The notes beneath the pieces were generated by a model. The model saw nothing but the letters and a program-made list of their open reading frames with translations. It had not been told where the DNA came from and ran no database searches. A stretch of 64,000 bases of DNA from VRUE01 sp963715455 (GTDB lineage Bacteria > Actinomycetota > Thermoleophilia > Solirubrobacterales > 70-9): assembly GCA_963715455.1 (NCBI GenBank), contig OY970245.1:1364001-1428000 (forward strand), given 5' to 3'. This document shows, one piece after another, positions 1-7,516 of this stretch; the first letter of the stretch is position 1, and every line of letters begins with the position of its first letter. A program made the translations under genes and the position numbers.

Positions 1-1
1 T

Positions 2-463
2 TCGACCTCGACCGTGATGTTCGGCCACATCGAGGAGCCGCGCGAGCTGGCCCGCCACATGCGCGTGATCCGCACCCTGCAGGAGCGCACCGGTGGCATC
101 ACCGAGTTCGTGCCGCTCAGCTTCATCCCCTTCAACACGATGCTCGGCCGCACGCACGGCATCGAGGAGATTTCGGCGGACGAGAACCTCAAGCACACCG
201 CCGCTTTCCGCCTGGCGCTGGGTCGGACGATCCCCAACCTGCAGGCGAGCTGGGTGAAGATGGGCCTCGGCGCAGCCACCGAGGCGTTGCGCTGGGGGGT
301 CAACGACCTCGGCGGCACGCTGATGGAGGAGAACATCTCGCGCATGGCCGGCTCCCAGCACGGTGTGCGGCTCGAGCCCGAGCAGCTGATCGAGGCAGCC
401 CGCGCCGGTGGGCGCGAGCCTGCTCAGCGCACGACGCTCTACGAGATCGTCGAGACCTATTGA
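2..463 (+). CDS. cofH: FO synthase subunit 2 (CofH), C-terminal part
   Basis: This is the C-terminal part of a CofH-type radical SAM enzyme. The family joins a tyrosine-derived radical to the pyrimidine precursor to build the deazaflavin FO, the chromophore of coenzyme F420. The reading frame is open from base 2, so the gene begins outside the window. The visible part opens with STSTVMFGH, the conserved stretch before the HIE-type helix, and continues through PLSFIPFNT and GGTLMEENISRMAG, both typical of CofH/CofG/MqnE C-terminal barrels. The [4Fe-4S] CxxxCxxC motif would lie upstream. MqnE/MqnC relatives share this fold, but the cofE-cofC-cofD-reductase block a few kb away supports CofH. Confidence 0.85.
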   Translation, partial: STSTVMFGHIEEPRELARHMRVIRTLQERTGGITEFVPLSFIPFNTMLGRTHGIEEISADENLKHTAAFRLALGRTIPNLQASWVKMGLGAATEALRWGVNDLGGTLMEENISRMAGSQHGVRLEPEQLIEAARAGGREPAQRTTLYEIVETY

Positions 464-550
464 CTTCGGGTTTATCGTTGGCAGATCGCTTCGCGTGAGT
501 CATCAGGGAATGGAGGGTCCCTGCAGCTGGCGGTCTTCTCGCTGCTCGGG

Positions 551-1246
551 TTGACCATTGCCCTTGCCCTGATCGGCCTGGCCAGCTCCCAGCCATGGGC
601 GACCAAGTCGCTTGCTCCCCAGCTCAGCGTCGCGCCAGGTCTTGGGCATGAGGCGGCGCTTGGCGATGCCTTCGCCCTCGCGCCCGAGCGATCCGGCATG
701 ATCGCCGGGCTGGCGGTCGGCAACGCCCAGCCGGCACGGCTGATCACGGCACCCACCCGGCCCGCCGCCGCAACGGCCGAGCTGGCGGTCGCCAACGCGC
801 AGCCGGTGGCGACCGGCGGTCCGGCCCCCGCCCCCGCCCCCGCCCCGGCGCCCTCGCCCGAGCCGCAGCCCTCGCCCGAAGCGGCGCCGGCTCCCGAACT
901 CCAGCCGGTCGAAAGCTCGCCGGTCGAATCTGGCCCAGGCCCGATCGTCGCGGGCGTCGAAGAAGAAGGCGGCTCTGTGGGCCCCGGTACCGCGGTTGTC
1001 GAAGAATTCGGCCCGATCGAAGCCTGTGACGGAGGCGACTACGGAATCGGCCTGCTCCTCTACCTCGAATCGGTGCTCGGTGGAGAAGCCGAAGCGACGC
1101 TGGCCGTGCACTTCGCCGGTGAAGAAAGCGAAGGCACCTTCTACGTCGAAGGCGTCTCGCTGGGCGTGGTCGAACTCGTCGACCTACTGCTCGAAGAGGG
1201 CGAGTGCCTGACGATCACGGCCGAGGTCACCGCCCCGCCTGAGTAG
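551..1246 (+). CDS. Hypothetical exported Pro/Ala-rich protein with acidic C-terminal domain
   Basis: No family is recognised. The N-terminus is a short hydrophobic stretch (LTIALALIGLASS), like a signal or anchor. It is followed by an Ala/Pro/Glu-rich linker (about residues 85-120, many AP and EP pairs) and an acidic C-terminal domain with two Cys (EACDGGDYG and EGECLTI). The start is uncertain. TTG at 551 is the first standard start, but the frame is open further upstream and a GGAGGG lies at 512-517 next to a CTG at 521, which would lengthen the hydrophobic segment. Glu is written mainly as GAA in the C-terminal part, unlike most neighbouring genes. It abuts the dehydrogenase ATG at 1247. 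Function unknown; probably cell-surface. Confidence 0.55.
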   Translation: MTIALALIGLASSQPWATKSLAPQLSVAPGLGHEAALGDAFALAPERSGMIAGLAVGNAQPARLITAPTRPAAATAELAVANAQPVATGGPAPAPAPAPAPSPEPQPSPEAAPAPELQPVESSPVESGPGPIVAGVEEEGGSVGPGTAVVEEFGPIEACDGGDYGIGLLLYLESVLGGEAEATLAVHFAGEESEGTFYVEGVSLGVVELVDLLLEEGECLTITAEVTAPPE

Positions 1247-2251
1247 ATGCGGGCGATGGTCCTGCAGCGGCAGCGCCAGCCTCTGCAGATCGTCGAGCTA
1301 CCCGATCCACGTCCTGGCCCGGGACAGGTCCTCATCTCGGTCAGCGCCTGCGGGGTCTGCCGCACTGACCTGCACATCGTCGACGGCGACCTCGCACGGC
1401 CCAAGTTGCCGCTCGTACCCGGCCACCAGATCGTCGGCACCGTGGCGGGGAGGGGCGAGGCAGCTGCGCGCTTCGCTGTTGGCGAGCGGGTAGGCGTTCC
1501 CTGGCTGGGTTGGACCTGCGGCGAGTGCCGCTACTGCCGCAGCGGGCGGGAGAACCTCTGCGACCGGGCGCGCTTCACCGGCCATAACCTCGACGGCGGC
1601 TACGCCGAGCTTGCCGTTGCCGATGAGCGCTTCTGTTTCCCCCTCCCCGCCGACTATCCAGACGAGCAGGTGGCGCCGCTGCTCTGCGCCGGGCTGATCG
1701 GCTACCGGGCGCTGCGCCTGATGGGCGGTGGCGAGCGGCTCGGCTTCTACGGCTTCGGCGCCTCGGCCCACATCCTCTGCCAGGTTGCGGTGCACCAAGG
1801 TCGGCGCGTCTTCGCCTTCACTCGCGAGGGCGATGCCGAGGGCCAGGCGTTCGCGCGCGAGCTGGGAGCGGAGTGGGCGGGCGCTTCGGACGACTCGCCG
1901 CCCGAGGAGCTCGACGGGGCGATCGTCTTCGCCCCGGTGGGTGCGCTGATGACGGCGGCGCTACGGGCCAGCGCCAAGGGCGCGCGCATCGTCAGTGCCG
2001 GTATCCACATGAGCGACATCCCCAGCTTCCCCTACGAGCAGCTGTGGGGCGAGCGGACGCTGGGCTCGGTTGCGAACCTGACCCGCCAGGACGGCGAGGA
2101 GTTCATGGCGCTCGCCCCGCAGGTGCCGGTGCGCACCACGGTCGAGGTCTATCCGCTGGAGGAGGCCAACGCGGCTCTCGGGGCGATTCGCGACGGTGCG
2201 CTCCGCGGTGCCGCGGTCATCCAGGCCCATCCCGGCAGGGGTTTCACTTAA
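1247..2251 (+). CDS. Zinc-dependent alcohol dehydrogenase (MDR family)
   Basis: This 334-aa medium-chain dehydrogenase should interconvert alcohols and aldehydes with NAD(P). The catalytic zinc site is visible as Cys38 (CGVCRTD) and the GHQIVG signature with His60. Four structural-zinc cysteines are present in order (Cys91, Cys94, Cys97, Cys105). The Rossmann dinucleotide loop is GFYGFGASAH. Length and motif order match AdhP/AdhA-type enzymes. The substrate cannot be read from sequence; the short catalytic loop and GFGASAH are usual in bacterial 'zinc-binding alcohol dehydrogenase family' members. It starts directly after the previous stop. The last ten codons form one arm of a long inverted repeat. 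Confidence 0.9.
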   Translation: MRAMVLQRQRQPLQIVELPDPRPGPGQVLISVSACGVCRTDLHIVDGDLARPKLPLVPGHQIVGTVAGRGEAAARFAVGERVGVPWLGWTCGECRYCRSGRENLCDRARFTGHNLDGGYAELAVADERFCFPLPADYPDEQVAPLLCAGLIGYRALRLMGGGERLGFYGFGASAHILCQVAVHQGRRVFAFTREGDAEGQAFARELGAEWAGASDDSPPEELDGAIVFAPVGALMTAALRASAKGARIVSAGIHMSDIPSFPYEQLWGERTLGSVANLTRQDGEEFMALAPQVPVRTTVEVYPLEEANAALGAIRDGALRGAAVIQAHPGRGFT

Positions 2252-2338
2252 CTTTTTCGAGGGGCGGGAATGGCTGGCGCGCGAGCGAGCGGCCGCGAAA
2301 AAGTACAAGACGTTCCACCCCTGCCGGGATGGGCCTGG
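2221..2338. terminator. Long nested inverted repeat between convergent genes
   Basis: A perfect 22-bp inverted repeat (2221-2242 and 2317-2338) encloses a second, 9-bp pair (2251-2259, acttttt plus cg; and 2296-2304). The outer left arm lies inside the 3' end of the dehydrogenase gene and the outer right arm stops 3 bp before the end of cofE. It is placed where a bidirectional terminator or 3'-end mRNA protector would be needed for the two convergent genes. It lacks a clean terminal T-run outside the stem, so Rho-independent function is an inference. Confidence 0.6.
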
Positions 2339-2340
2339 TG

Positions 2341-3087
2341 TCAGCGGAATAGGTCTTCGTCTCGAAGCCGGCGTATTGCGGTGGCTCCTGGGCCGTCGTC
2401 TGCTGTGACGAAGCGGTTCAAGCCACGGACGATGACCGCGGGAATGCGGCTGTTCTTGCTGCGTACGAGGTCAGCAGCCGCGGCGGCCTCGTCGGCTATG
2501 GCGATCATGGTTGCCTCCAGCTCGCGGCCGTGCGCGTCCTCGCGGCCGCGCCAATCATCCAGCGGCCGCAGTCCCGCGCAGCCGATCGCGACCTCGGCCT
2601 GGCCCAGACGCCATGCGCGCCCGAAGCTGTCGGCGATCACGACACCGATGGGCGTGGCCGACAGTTCGCTGCGGATGCGGCGCGCAGAGGCGTCGGGGTC
2701 CTCGGGGAGGAGGCAGACGGTGCCGTCCTCGGGCATGTTGGAGCTGTCGATGCCTGCGTTCGCGCAGACGAAGCCGTGGTGGGTCTCGGTGATCAAGACG
2801 CCGCGCTCGGCGCGCAGCACCTCGCGGCTCTCGGCAAGGATCAGCTCGACCAGGGCGGGGTCCTTGTCGAGCCGCGCAGCGAGTTGCCGCGCTTCGCCGC
2901 TGGGGACGACAGAGTCGAGTCGGCGCACACGACCCTCGGCCTTGGAGACCGCCTTCTGGGCGACGACCAGCACGTCGCCCTCCTCTGGCTGCGCGGTTGC
3001 CGCGATCAGCGCACCGAGCTCGGTACCGACCTCGACCTCGGGCAGGCCGGCAATCGGCAGGACGCGCAACTCACCCGCGCCACTCAT
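2341..3087 (-). CDS. cofE: Coenzyme F420-0:L-glutamate ligase (CofE)
   Basis: GTP-dependent ligase adding L-glutamate residues to F420-0 in the last stage of F420 biosynthesis. The 248-aa protein has the CofE hallmarks VAQKAVSKAEGR, ITETHHGFVCANAGID-type loop (ligand/metal-binding region) and IADSFGRAWR. It is a stand-alone CofE: the C-terminal nitroreductase-like domain found in mycobacterial FbiB is missing. Its ATG overlaps the stop of cofC by 4 nt on the minus strand, so cofD, cofC and cofE look translationally coupled. It is the last gene of the minus-strand run and converges with the dehydrogenase. Confidence 0.92.
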   Translation of the reverse strand: MSGAGELRVLPIAGLPEVEVGTELGALIAATAQPEEGDVLVVAQKAVSKAEGRVRRLDSVVPSGEARQLAARLDKDPALVELILAESREVLRAERGVLITETHHGFVCANAGIDSSNMPEDGTVCLLPEDPDASARRIRSELSATPIGVVIADSFGRAWRLGQAEVAIGCAGLRPLDDWRGREDAHGRELEATMIAIADEAAAAADLVRSKNSRIPAVIVRGLNRFVTADDGPGATAIRRLRDEDLFR

Positions 3088-3725
3088 ATGCCCAGGGCCT
3101 TTGCTGTGCGGGGCGCGCGACCGCGGTTGGTCTCGAGCGCCAGGGTGAGGGCGACGACATCGGCCGGCGTGTCGAGGTCGAGAGCCAGTGAGGGCAGCTC
3201 CTCGACGGCGTAGGGGATGCCGGCTTCGCGAGCTGCAGCGACGTGGCGGGCGCAGCTGCCCTCACCGAAGGAAGGCTCGATCGCCTCCGGCGGCACCAGG
3301 GCGAGGGCGTTGGTCCCGGTTCCGTGGCGGTCCGGGACGATGGCCACGAAGCGCTCGGGCAGGCCGGTCAGTAGTCGCTCGAGCTCGCGCGGCTCGAGCA
3401 AAGGGCAGTCGCCGGGCAGCAGGGCAACGCAGCCTGCGCCGAGCTCCCGAGCGCGGGCGATGCCAGCTAGGGCTGCCCCCGAGTGGCCGCCCTCGTCGGG
3501 GTCGGCGACGACCTCAGCGCCGGCTGCCTGGGCGAGCTCCATTGCCAGGGGCTCGCTGCTGACGACGATCGTCCGCTCCAGCGAGCGACTGGCGGCGATT
3601 GCTGCCATCACGTCCTCCAACATTGCCGCAACCACGGCGACCCGTCGGTCGTCGTCGATGCCGGTGGCGAGCCGCTGCTTGGCGGCGGCGAAGCGCTTTA
3701 CAGGAAGGACGGCGGTGGCTCTCAA
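3084..3725 (-). CDS. cofC: 2-phospho-L-lactate/phosphoenolpyruvate guanylyltransferase (CofC/FbiD)
   Basis: This 213-aa nucleotidyltransferase activates 2-phospholactate or phosphoenolpyruvate with GTP for CofD. It starts with the family signature AVLPVKRFAAAKQRL (a sugar-nucleotidyltransferase-like P-loop). It also carries the metal-binding LLPGDCPLL and DRHGTGTNALAL segments of CofC/FbiD proteins. Length is usual. It overlaps cofD upstream and cofE downstream by 4 nt each, so the three enzymes that act in sequence are encoded in sequence. Actinobacterial homologues often use PEP rather than phospholactate; that cannot be read here. Confidence 0.92.
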   Translation of the reverse strand: MRATAVLPVKRFAAAKQRLATGIDDDRRVAVVAAMLEDVMAAIAASRSLERTIVVSSEPLAMELAQAAGAEVVADPDEGGHSGAALAGIARARELGAGCVALLPGDCPLLEPRELERLLTGLPERFVAIVPDRHGTGTNALALVPPEAIEPSFGEGSCARHVAAAREAGIPYAVEELPSLALDLDTPADVVALTLALETNRGRAPRTAKALGI

Positions 3726-4648
3726 GCGCTGCCGAGGCTACTCGCGTAGTCGAGCACGATGCGGGCCAGCCGCGCCCGGCCGGCGGCGCCCTCCATCAGG
3801 GTCTTAGCGGTGAGCGTCGGCACCTCGGTCGGCGGTGGGTCGGGGTCACTCTCGTCGACGACCATGCCGTCCAGCAGACCGGTATAGAGCGAGGCGACGC
3901 CGGCCGCGGTGGAAGGCCGTCCCAGCGCCCGCATGAAACGCTCGGTCGGGCCCTTGACCACCTTGCCGGCGACAAACGGGCTGACCGCGACGACTGGGGC
4001 GCGGGAGGCTGCGATCGCCTCAGTCATCCCGGGCACGGCGAGGATCGGGCCGATGCTGATCACCGGGTTGGAGGGGCCGATGACGATCGCCTCGGCGGAG
4101 CGCAGTGCCTCGAGCGCCTCGGCGCTCGGCTCTGCCGCCTCGATTCCCTGCAGCTCGACGCCGTGCACCTCGGGCTCGCCGCGGTCGACGATCAGGTACT
4201 CCTGCAGGGCGCGGGTCCCGGCGGCGGTGAGCACCTGGGTGCGGACCGGTGCCTCGCACATCGGCAGCACCCGCGCCTCGACCCCGAGCCCGCGGGCAAT
4301 CTGCGCCTGGGCGTCGGTGAAGCGGCCGCCCTCCTCGACGAACTGGCGCCGGTAAAGGCAAGCGGCGAGGTCACGGTCGGAGAGGCCGAACCAGCTCGGC
4401 GCACCGAGTTTGGTGAGACGCTCGAAAACGGTGAAGCTGTCGTCGCGTAGCCCCCAGCCGCGCTCCTCGTCGATCTCGCCGCTCAGCCAGTAGGTGACGA
4501 GGTCAGGGTCGGGGGAGACGTGGACGCCGAGCGTCTCGATGTCGTCGCCGGTGTTGGCGATCACCGTCAGGTCGGAGCCGATCTCCTCCTGCATTCCGGC
4601 GGCGAGCTTGGCGCCGCCGGTGCCGCCCGCGAGCAGCGCGACCCGCAC
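3722..4648 (-). CDS. cofD: 2-phospho-L-lactate transferase (CofD/FbiA)
   Basis: Transfers the phospholactyl (or enolpyruvyl) group from the GDP-activated donor to FO, giving F420-0 or its dehydro form. The 308-aa protein begins with the family motif LLAGGTGGAKLA and contains VIANTGDDIETLGVHVSPDPD and IGPSNPVISIGPIL, all diagnostic of CofD. Two nucleotides separate it from the reductase gene upstream and it overlaps cofC by 4 nt. With cofE and cofC it covers the post-FO steps. Confidence 0.94.
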   Translation of the reverse strand: MRVALLAGGTGGAKLAAGMQEEIGSDLTVIANTGDDIETLGVHVSPDPDLVTYWLSGEIDEERGWGLRDDSFTVFERLTKLGAPSWFGLSDRDLAACLYRRQFVEEGGRFTDAQAQIARGLGVEARVLPMCEAPVRTQVLTAAGTRALQEYLIVDRGEPEVHGVELQGIEAAEPSAEALEALRSAEAIVIGPSNPVISIGPILAVPGMTEAIAASRAPVVAVSPFVAGKVVKGPTERFMRALGRPSTAAGVASLYTGLLDGMVVDESDPDPPPTEVPTLTAKTLMEGAAGRARLARIVLDYASSLGSA

Positions 4649-4650
4649 CC

Positions 4651-5346
4651 TTACTCCCAGTGGTCGCCGTCGGGCAGGCCGGTGAGCCGGATGCCGGCGT
4701 GAGCCTTGTAGCGCACGTTGATCGAGATCAGCAGCGGCGTCAGCTGCTCGACGATGCGCGCCATCTCCAGGGGCCCGGCGTTGACGGCGCGCAGGCCCGG
4801 AATCAGCTCGATCAGCCGTGCCACCCGGGCCTTGTCGGCCTTGCGATCGCCGCAGAGGGGCACGTCCTCGCCGAGCTCGGCCGCCGGGTCGGCAAGCGTC
4901 GGCGCGCCGACCGTGTGCAGGGCGGCGACGACGGTGACGCCCTGGGGCACCATCTCCTGGGCCTGTTGGGCGGCGCTGCCCTGCCAGACGCCGAGTGAGC
5001 GGGTTGCCTTGCCGCTCACCGCGGCGGCGAGCGGCACCGTGCAGTCGACCAGGATCTGGCCCGGCCGCAACGTCTCGCGCAGGTTGTTGAGGTTCTCCGA
5101 CTGAGCGCGGAAGGGGACGGTGAGGAAGACGATCTCGGCGCGCTGCGCAGCCTCCTCGTTGACCAGACCCTCGATCTGGGCGCCCGGGACCTTCTCGCGC
5201 AGCTTCGCCGCCGCCTCCTCGGCGCGCTCGGCTGAGCGCGAGCCGAGCACGATCGGCGCGCCCGCCTGCGCCCAGCGCAGCGCCAGGCCGGCGCCAAGCG
5301 CACCGGTGCCGCCGACGATCGGGATGGTGGGGAGGTCCGCTGACAT
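4651..5346 (-). CDS. npdG: NADPH-dependent F420 reductase
   Basis: Reduces oxidised F420 with NADPH, or the reverse, linking the F420 pool to NADP. The ATG at 5346 gives 231 aa starting MSADLPTIPIVGGTGALG, which places the Rossmann loop GGTGALGAGLA at the very N-terminus as in Fno/NpdG proteins. Further upstream codons in frame are arginine/serine-rich and do not look like protein. Other family features are IVLGSRSAERAEE (2'-phosphate-binding region) and FLTVPF. It heads the cofD-cofC-cofE run on the minus strand, which supports the F420 assignment over other F420-oxidoreductase-like NAD-binding proteins. It is divergent from the SDR gene, with 91 nt between them. Confidence 0.88.
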   Translation of the reverse strand: MSADLPTIPIVGGTGALGAGLALRWAQAGAPIVLGSRSAERAEEAAAKLREKVPGAQIEGLVNEEAAQRAEIVFLTVPFRAQSENLNNLRETLRPGQILVDCTVPLAAAVSGKATRSLGVWQGSAAQQAQEMVPQGVTVVAALHTVGAPTLADPAAELGEDVPLCGDRKADKARVARLIELIPGLRAVNAGPLEMARIVEQLTPLLISINVRYKAHAGIRLTGLPDGDHWE

Positions 5347-5437
5347 CACTGGTTCACGCTTCGCTCCCGCGCGCAGAGACAGAGATGGACGCTTGGTCGC
5401 TCCGCGTTCACGGGGCGCCAGTCTATGCTCCCGCCCG

Positions 5438-6172
5438 ATGAGGCTGGAGGGAAGAAAGGCGCTGGTCACCGGTGGCGCCAGCGGCATCGGCGCGGCGATC
5501 GCTGCTCGCCTGGCCGCCGAGGGTGCCGAGGTCTGGGTCGGCGACATCGACACGGAGGGCGCCGAGCGGGTCGCCGGAGAGATTGCCGGCCACGCGCTGG
5601 AGCTGGACGTGACCTCGCTCGACTCCGCCAAGGCGGCGATCGAGGCGACCGGCACGCTCGACATCCTCGTCAACAACGCCGGCACCGACGAGTTCGGCTT
5701 CTTCACCTACACGACGCCCGAGCAGTGGCAGCGGCTGATCGGCATCAACCTCATTGGCGTCTTCAACTGCACCCACGCCGCGCTGCCTGCGATGCAGCAG
5801 GCCAAGTACGGCCGCATCCTCAGTATCTCCTCCGAGGCGGGGCGGGTCGGCTCCAAGGGCTCGGCCGTCTACTCGGCCACCAAGGGCGGCGTCGTCGCCT
5901 TCATGAAGGCGATCGCCCGCGAGAACGCCCGCTACGGGATCACCGCCAACTCGATCGCTCCCGGCCCGATCGAGACGCCCTTGCTGATGGGTGCCAAGGA
6001 GTTCGGCGAGATCGGCGAGAAGGTGATTGAGACGATGCGTTCCTCGACTCAGATGGGCCGCCTCGGCCAGCCCGAGGAGGTCGCCGCGGCTGCAGCCTTC
6101 CTCGTCTCTGACGACGCCACCTATGTGACCGGCGAGACGCTCGGCGTCAGCGGTGGCCTAGGGATGGTCTGA
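5438..6172 (+). CDS. SDR family oxidoreductase (3-oxoacyl-reductase-like)
   Basis: Classical short-chain dehydrogenase of 244 aa. Visible are the nucleotide loop TGGASGIG, the structural NNAG, catalytic Ser (ILSISSEAGRV), and the YSATK active-site Tyr-x-x-x-Lys followed by the usual PGPIETP segment. Start ATG at 5438 follows GC-rich leader sequence. The C-terminal GETLGVSGGLGMV matches FabG/3-hydroxyacyl-CoA dehydrogenase-like SDRs. It shares one base with the downstream thioesterase gene (TGATG), so it is part of an acyl-CoA catabolism operon; a 3-hydroxyacyl or cyclic alcohol substrate is likely but not proven. Confidence 0.9.
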   Translation: MRLEGRKALVTGGASGIGAAIAARLAAEGAEVWVGDIDTEGAERVAGEIAGHALELDVTSLDSAKAAIEATGTLDILVNNAGTDEFGFFTYTTPEQWQRLIGINLIGVFNCTHAALPAMQQAKYGRILSISSEAGRVGSKGSAVYSATKGGVVAFMKAIARENARYGITANSIAPGPIETPLLMGAKEFGEIGEKVIETMRSSTQMGRLGQPEEVAAAAAFLVSDDATYVTGETLGVSGGLGMV

Positions 6173-6561
6173 TGGCCAAGGCGGGGCAGGGGCTCGTTCC
6201 CGGGATCGAGCGCAGCGATGAGTTCACGGTCGCGCCGCCGCTGGTCACCGACGTCGGCGGCACGATCGGCAGCGGCGTGCTTTCGACCCCGGGCATGATC
6301 GGCATGATGGAGGGCAGCGCCTCGATGCTGGCCTATGAGCACTTGCCCGAGGGGCATGCAACGGTCGGCTTCGAGGTCTGTATCAAGCACGTCGCGGCGG
6401 CCGCGGAGGGGGCGACCTGCCGGACGCGCGCCACCTTGCTCGAGGTCATCGAAGGGCGCAAGCTGCGCTTCGACGTCGAGGTGACCGAAGGCGAGCGGAC
6501 GATCGGCGTCGGCACACACGAGCGACGCGTGATCGGCCAGGCCGGTCCACCGACTGCGTAA
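6172..6561 (+). CDS. FlK-like hot-dog acyl-CoA thioesterase
   Basis: A 129-aa single-domain hot-dog protein. It follows the fluoroacetyl-CoA thioesterase (FlK) pattern: a helix with an acidic residue (GMIGMMEGSASML), then GFEVCIKHVAAAAEG with the His that serves catalysis in FlK, and the closing GTHERRVI strand motif. FlK-like proteins in non-fluorinated organisms are generic small acyl-CoA thioesterases. It starts inside the SDR stop codon and precedes HMG-CoA lyase by 12 nt, so it probably releases CoA from an intermediate of the same pathway. True fluoroacetate resistance is not implied. Confidence 0.82.
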   Translation: MAKAGQGLVPGIERSDEFTVAPPLVTDVGGTIGSGVLSTPGMIGMMEGSASMLAYEHLPEGHATVGFEVCIKHVAAAAEGATCRTRATLLEVIEGRKLRFDVEVTEGERTIGVGTHERRVIGQAGPPTA

Positions 6562-6573
6562 GCTCGGATCGCG

Positions 6574-7506
6574 ATGAGCCCCTTGCCGAGCAGCGTCCGC
6601 ATCCGCGAGGTAGGCCCGCGCGACGGCTTCCAGAACGAGCCGGAGACGATCCCGACCGAGGAGAAGATTCGCCTCGTTGACATGCTCTCGGCGACCGGTC
6701 TGCAGCGACTCGAGGTGACCTCCTTCGTGCGGCCCGACGTGATCCCGCAGCTCGCCGATGCGGAGCAGGTGTTGACCGGCGTGCAGCGGCGCGAGGGCGT
6801 CTCCTTTTCGGTGCTGATCCCCAACGAGCGCGGCCTCGAGCGGGCGCTGGTGCTGCGCGAGCGCTTCGACGAGATCAACGTCTTCGTTTCCGCTTCGGAG
6901 ACCCACAACCGCAAGAACGTCAACCGCTCGATCGAGGAGTCGCTCGCCGGGCTGGAGCGCACGCTGGCTAGCGCACGCGAGGCGGGTCTGCGCTGCGAGG
7001 GCGTCATCTCGGTCTCCTTCGGCTGTCCGTACGAGGGCGAGGTACCGATGGAGCGCGTCTTCGACATCGCCGAGCGACTCGCTGTCGCGGGCTGCGAGGA
7101 GGTCGGCTTCGGCGACACGACCGGGATGGCCAACCCGCGCCAGGTGGGGGAGTTCTTCACCGCGGTGGGTGAGCGTCTCGGCGACAAGGTCGAGCTGACT
7201 GCTCACTTCCACAACACCCGTGGCCAGGGCCTAGCCAATGTGCTCGCAGCCTTGGAGCAGGGCGTCACCTCGTTCGAGTCGAGCTTCGGCGAGCTGGGCG
7301 GCTGCCCGGTGCCGCCGGGGGCGACCGGCAACGTCGCCACCGAGGACGTGGTCTCGATGCTGCACGAGATGGGCGTCGAGACGGGCATCGACCTGGCCGC
7401 TTTGGTTGCCGCCGCGCGTGAGGCCCAGGAGGCGCTCGGCCGCCCCCTCGGCTCACACGTGCTGCGCGCCGGCCCAGTGGACTGGCGCCGCAGCCAGTCC
7501 GAATAG
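6574..7506 (+). CDS. mvaB: Hydroxymethylglutaryl-CoA lyase
   Basis: A 310-aa TIM-barrel lyase that splits 3-hydroxy-3-methylglutaryl-CoA into acetyl-CoA and acetoacetate, the last step of leucine breakdown. The start REVGPRDGFQNE carries the catalytic Arg and metal Asp. HFHNTRG provides the two metal His, and the GGCPVPPGATGN loop holds the catalytic Cys of HMGL-like enzymes. The neighbouring carboxyltransferase and acetoacetyl-CoA synthetase make sense with acetoacetate formation. Close relatives act on other 3-hydroxyacyl-CoAs (citramalyl-CoA lyase-like), so the substrate is inferred from context. Confidence 0.9.
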   Translation: MSPLPSSVRIREVGPRDGFQNEPETIPTEEKIRLVDMLSATGLQRLEVTSFVRPDVIPQLADAEQVLTGVQRREGVSFSVLIPNERGLERALVLRERFDEINVFVSASETHNRKNVNRSIEESLAGLERTLASAREAGLRCEGVISVSFGCPYEGEVPMERVFDIAERLAVAGCEEVGFGDTTGMANPRQVGEFFTAVGERLGDKVELTAHFHNTRGQGLANVLAALEQGVTSFESSFGELGGCPVPPGATGNVATEDVVSMLHEMGVETGIDLAALVAAAREAQEALGRPLGSHVLRAGPVDWRRSQSE

Positions 7507-7516
7507 GCTGCCGCCC

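Noticed and set aside
6172..6561. Fluoroacetate resistance gene
   Set aside because: FlK-like fold only; no fluorometabolite genes, and the operon is acyl-CoA catabolism.
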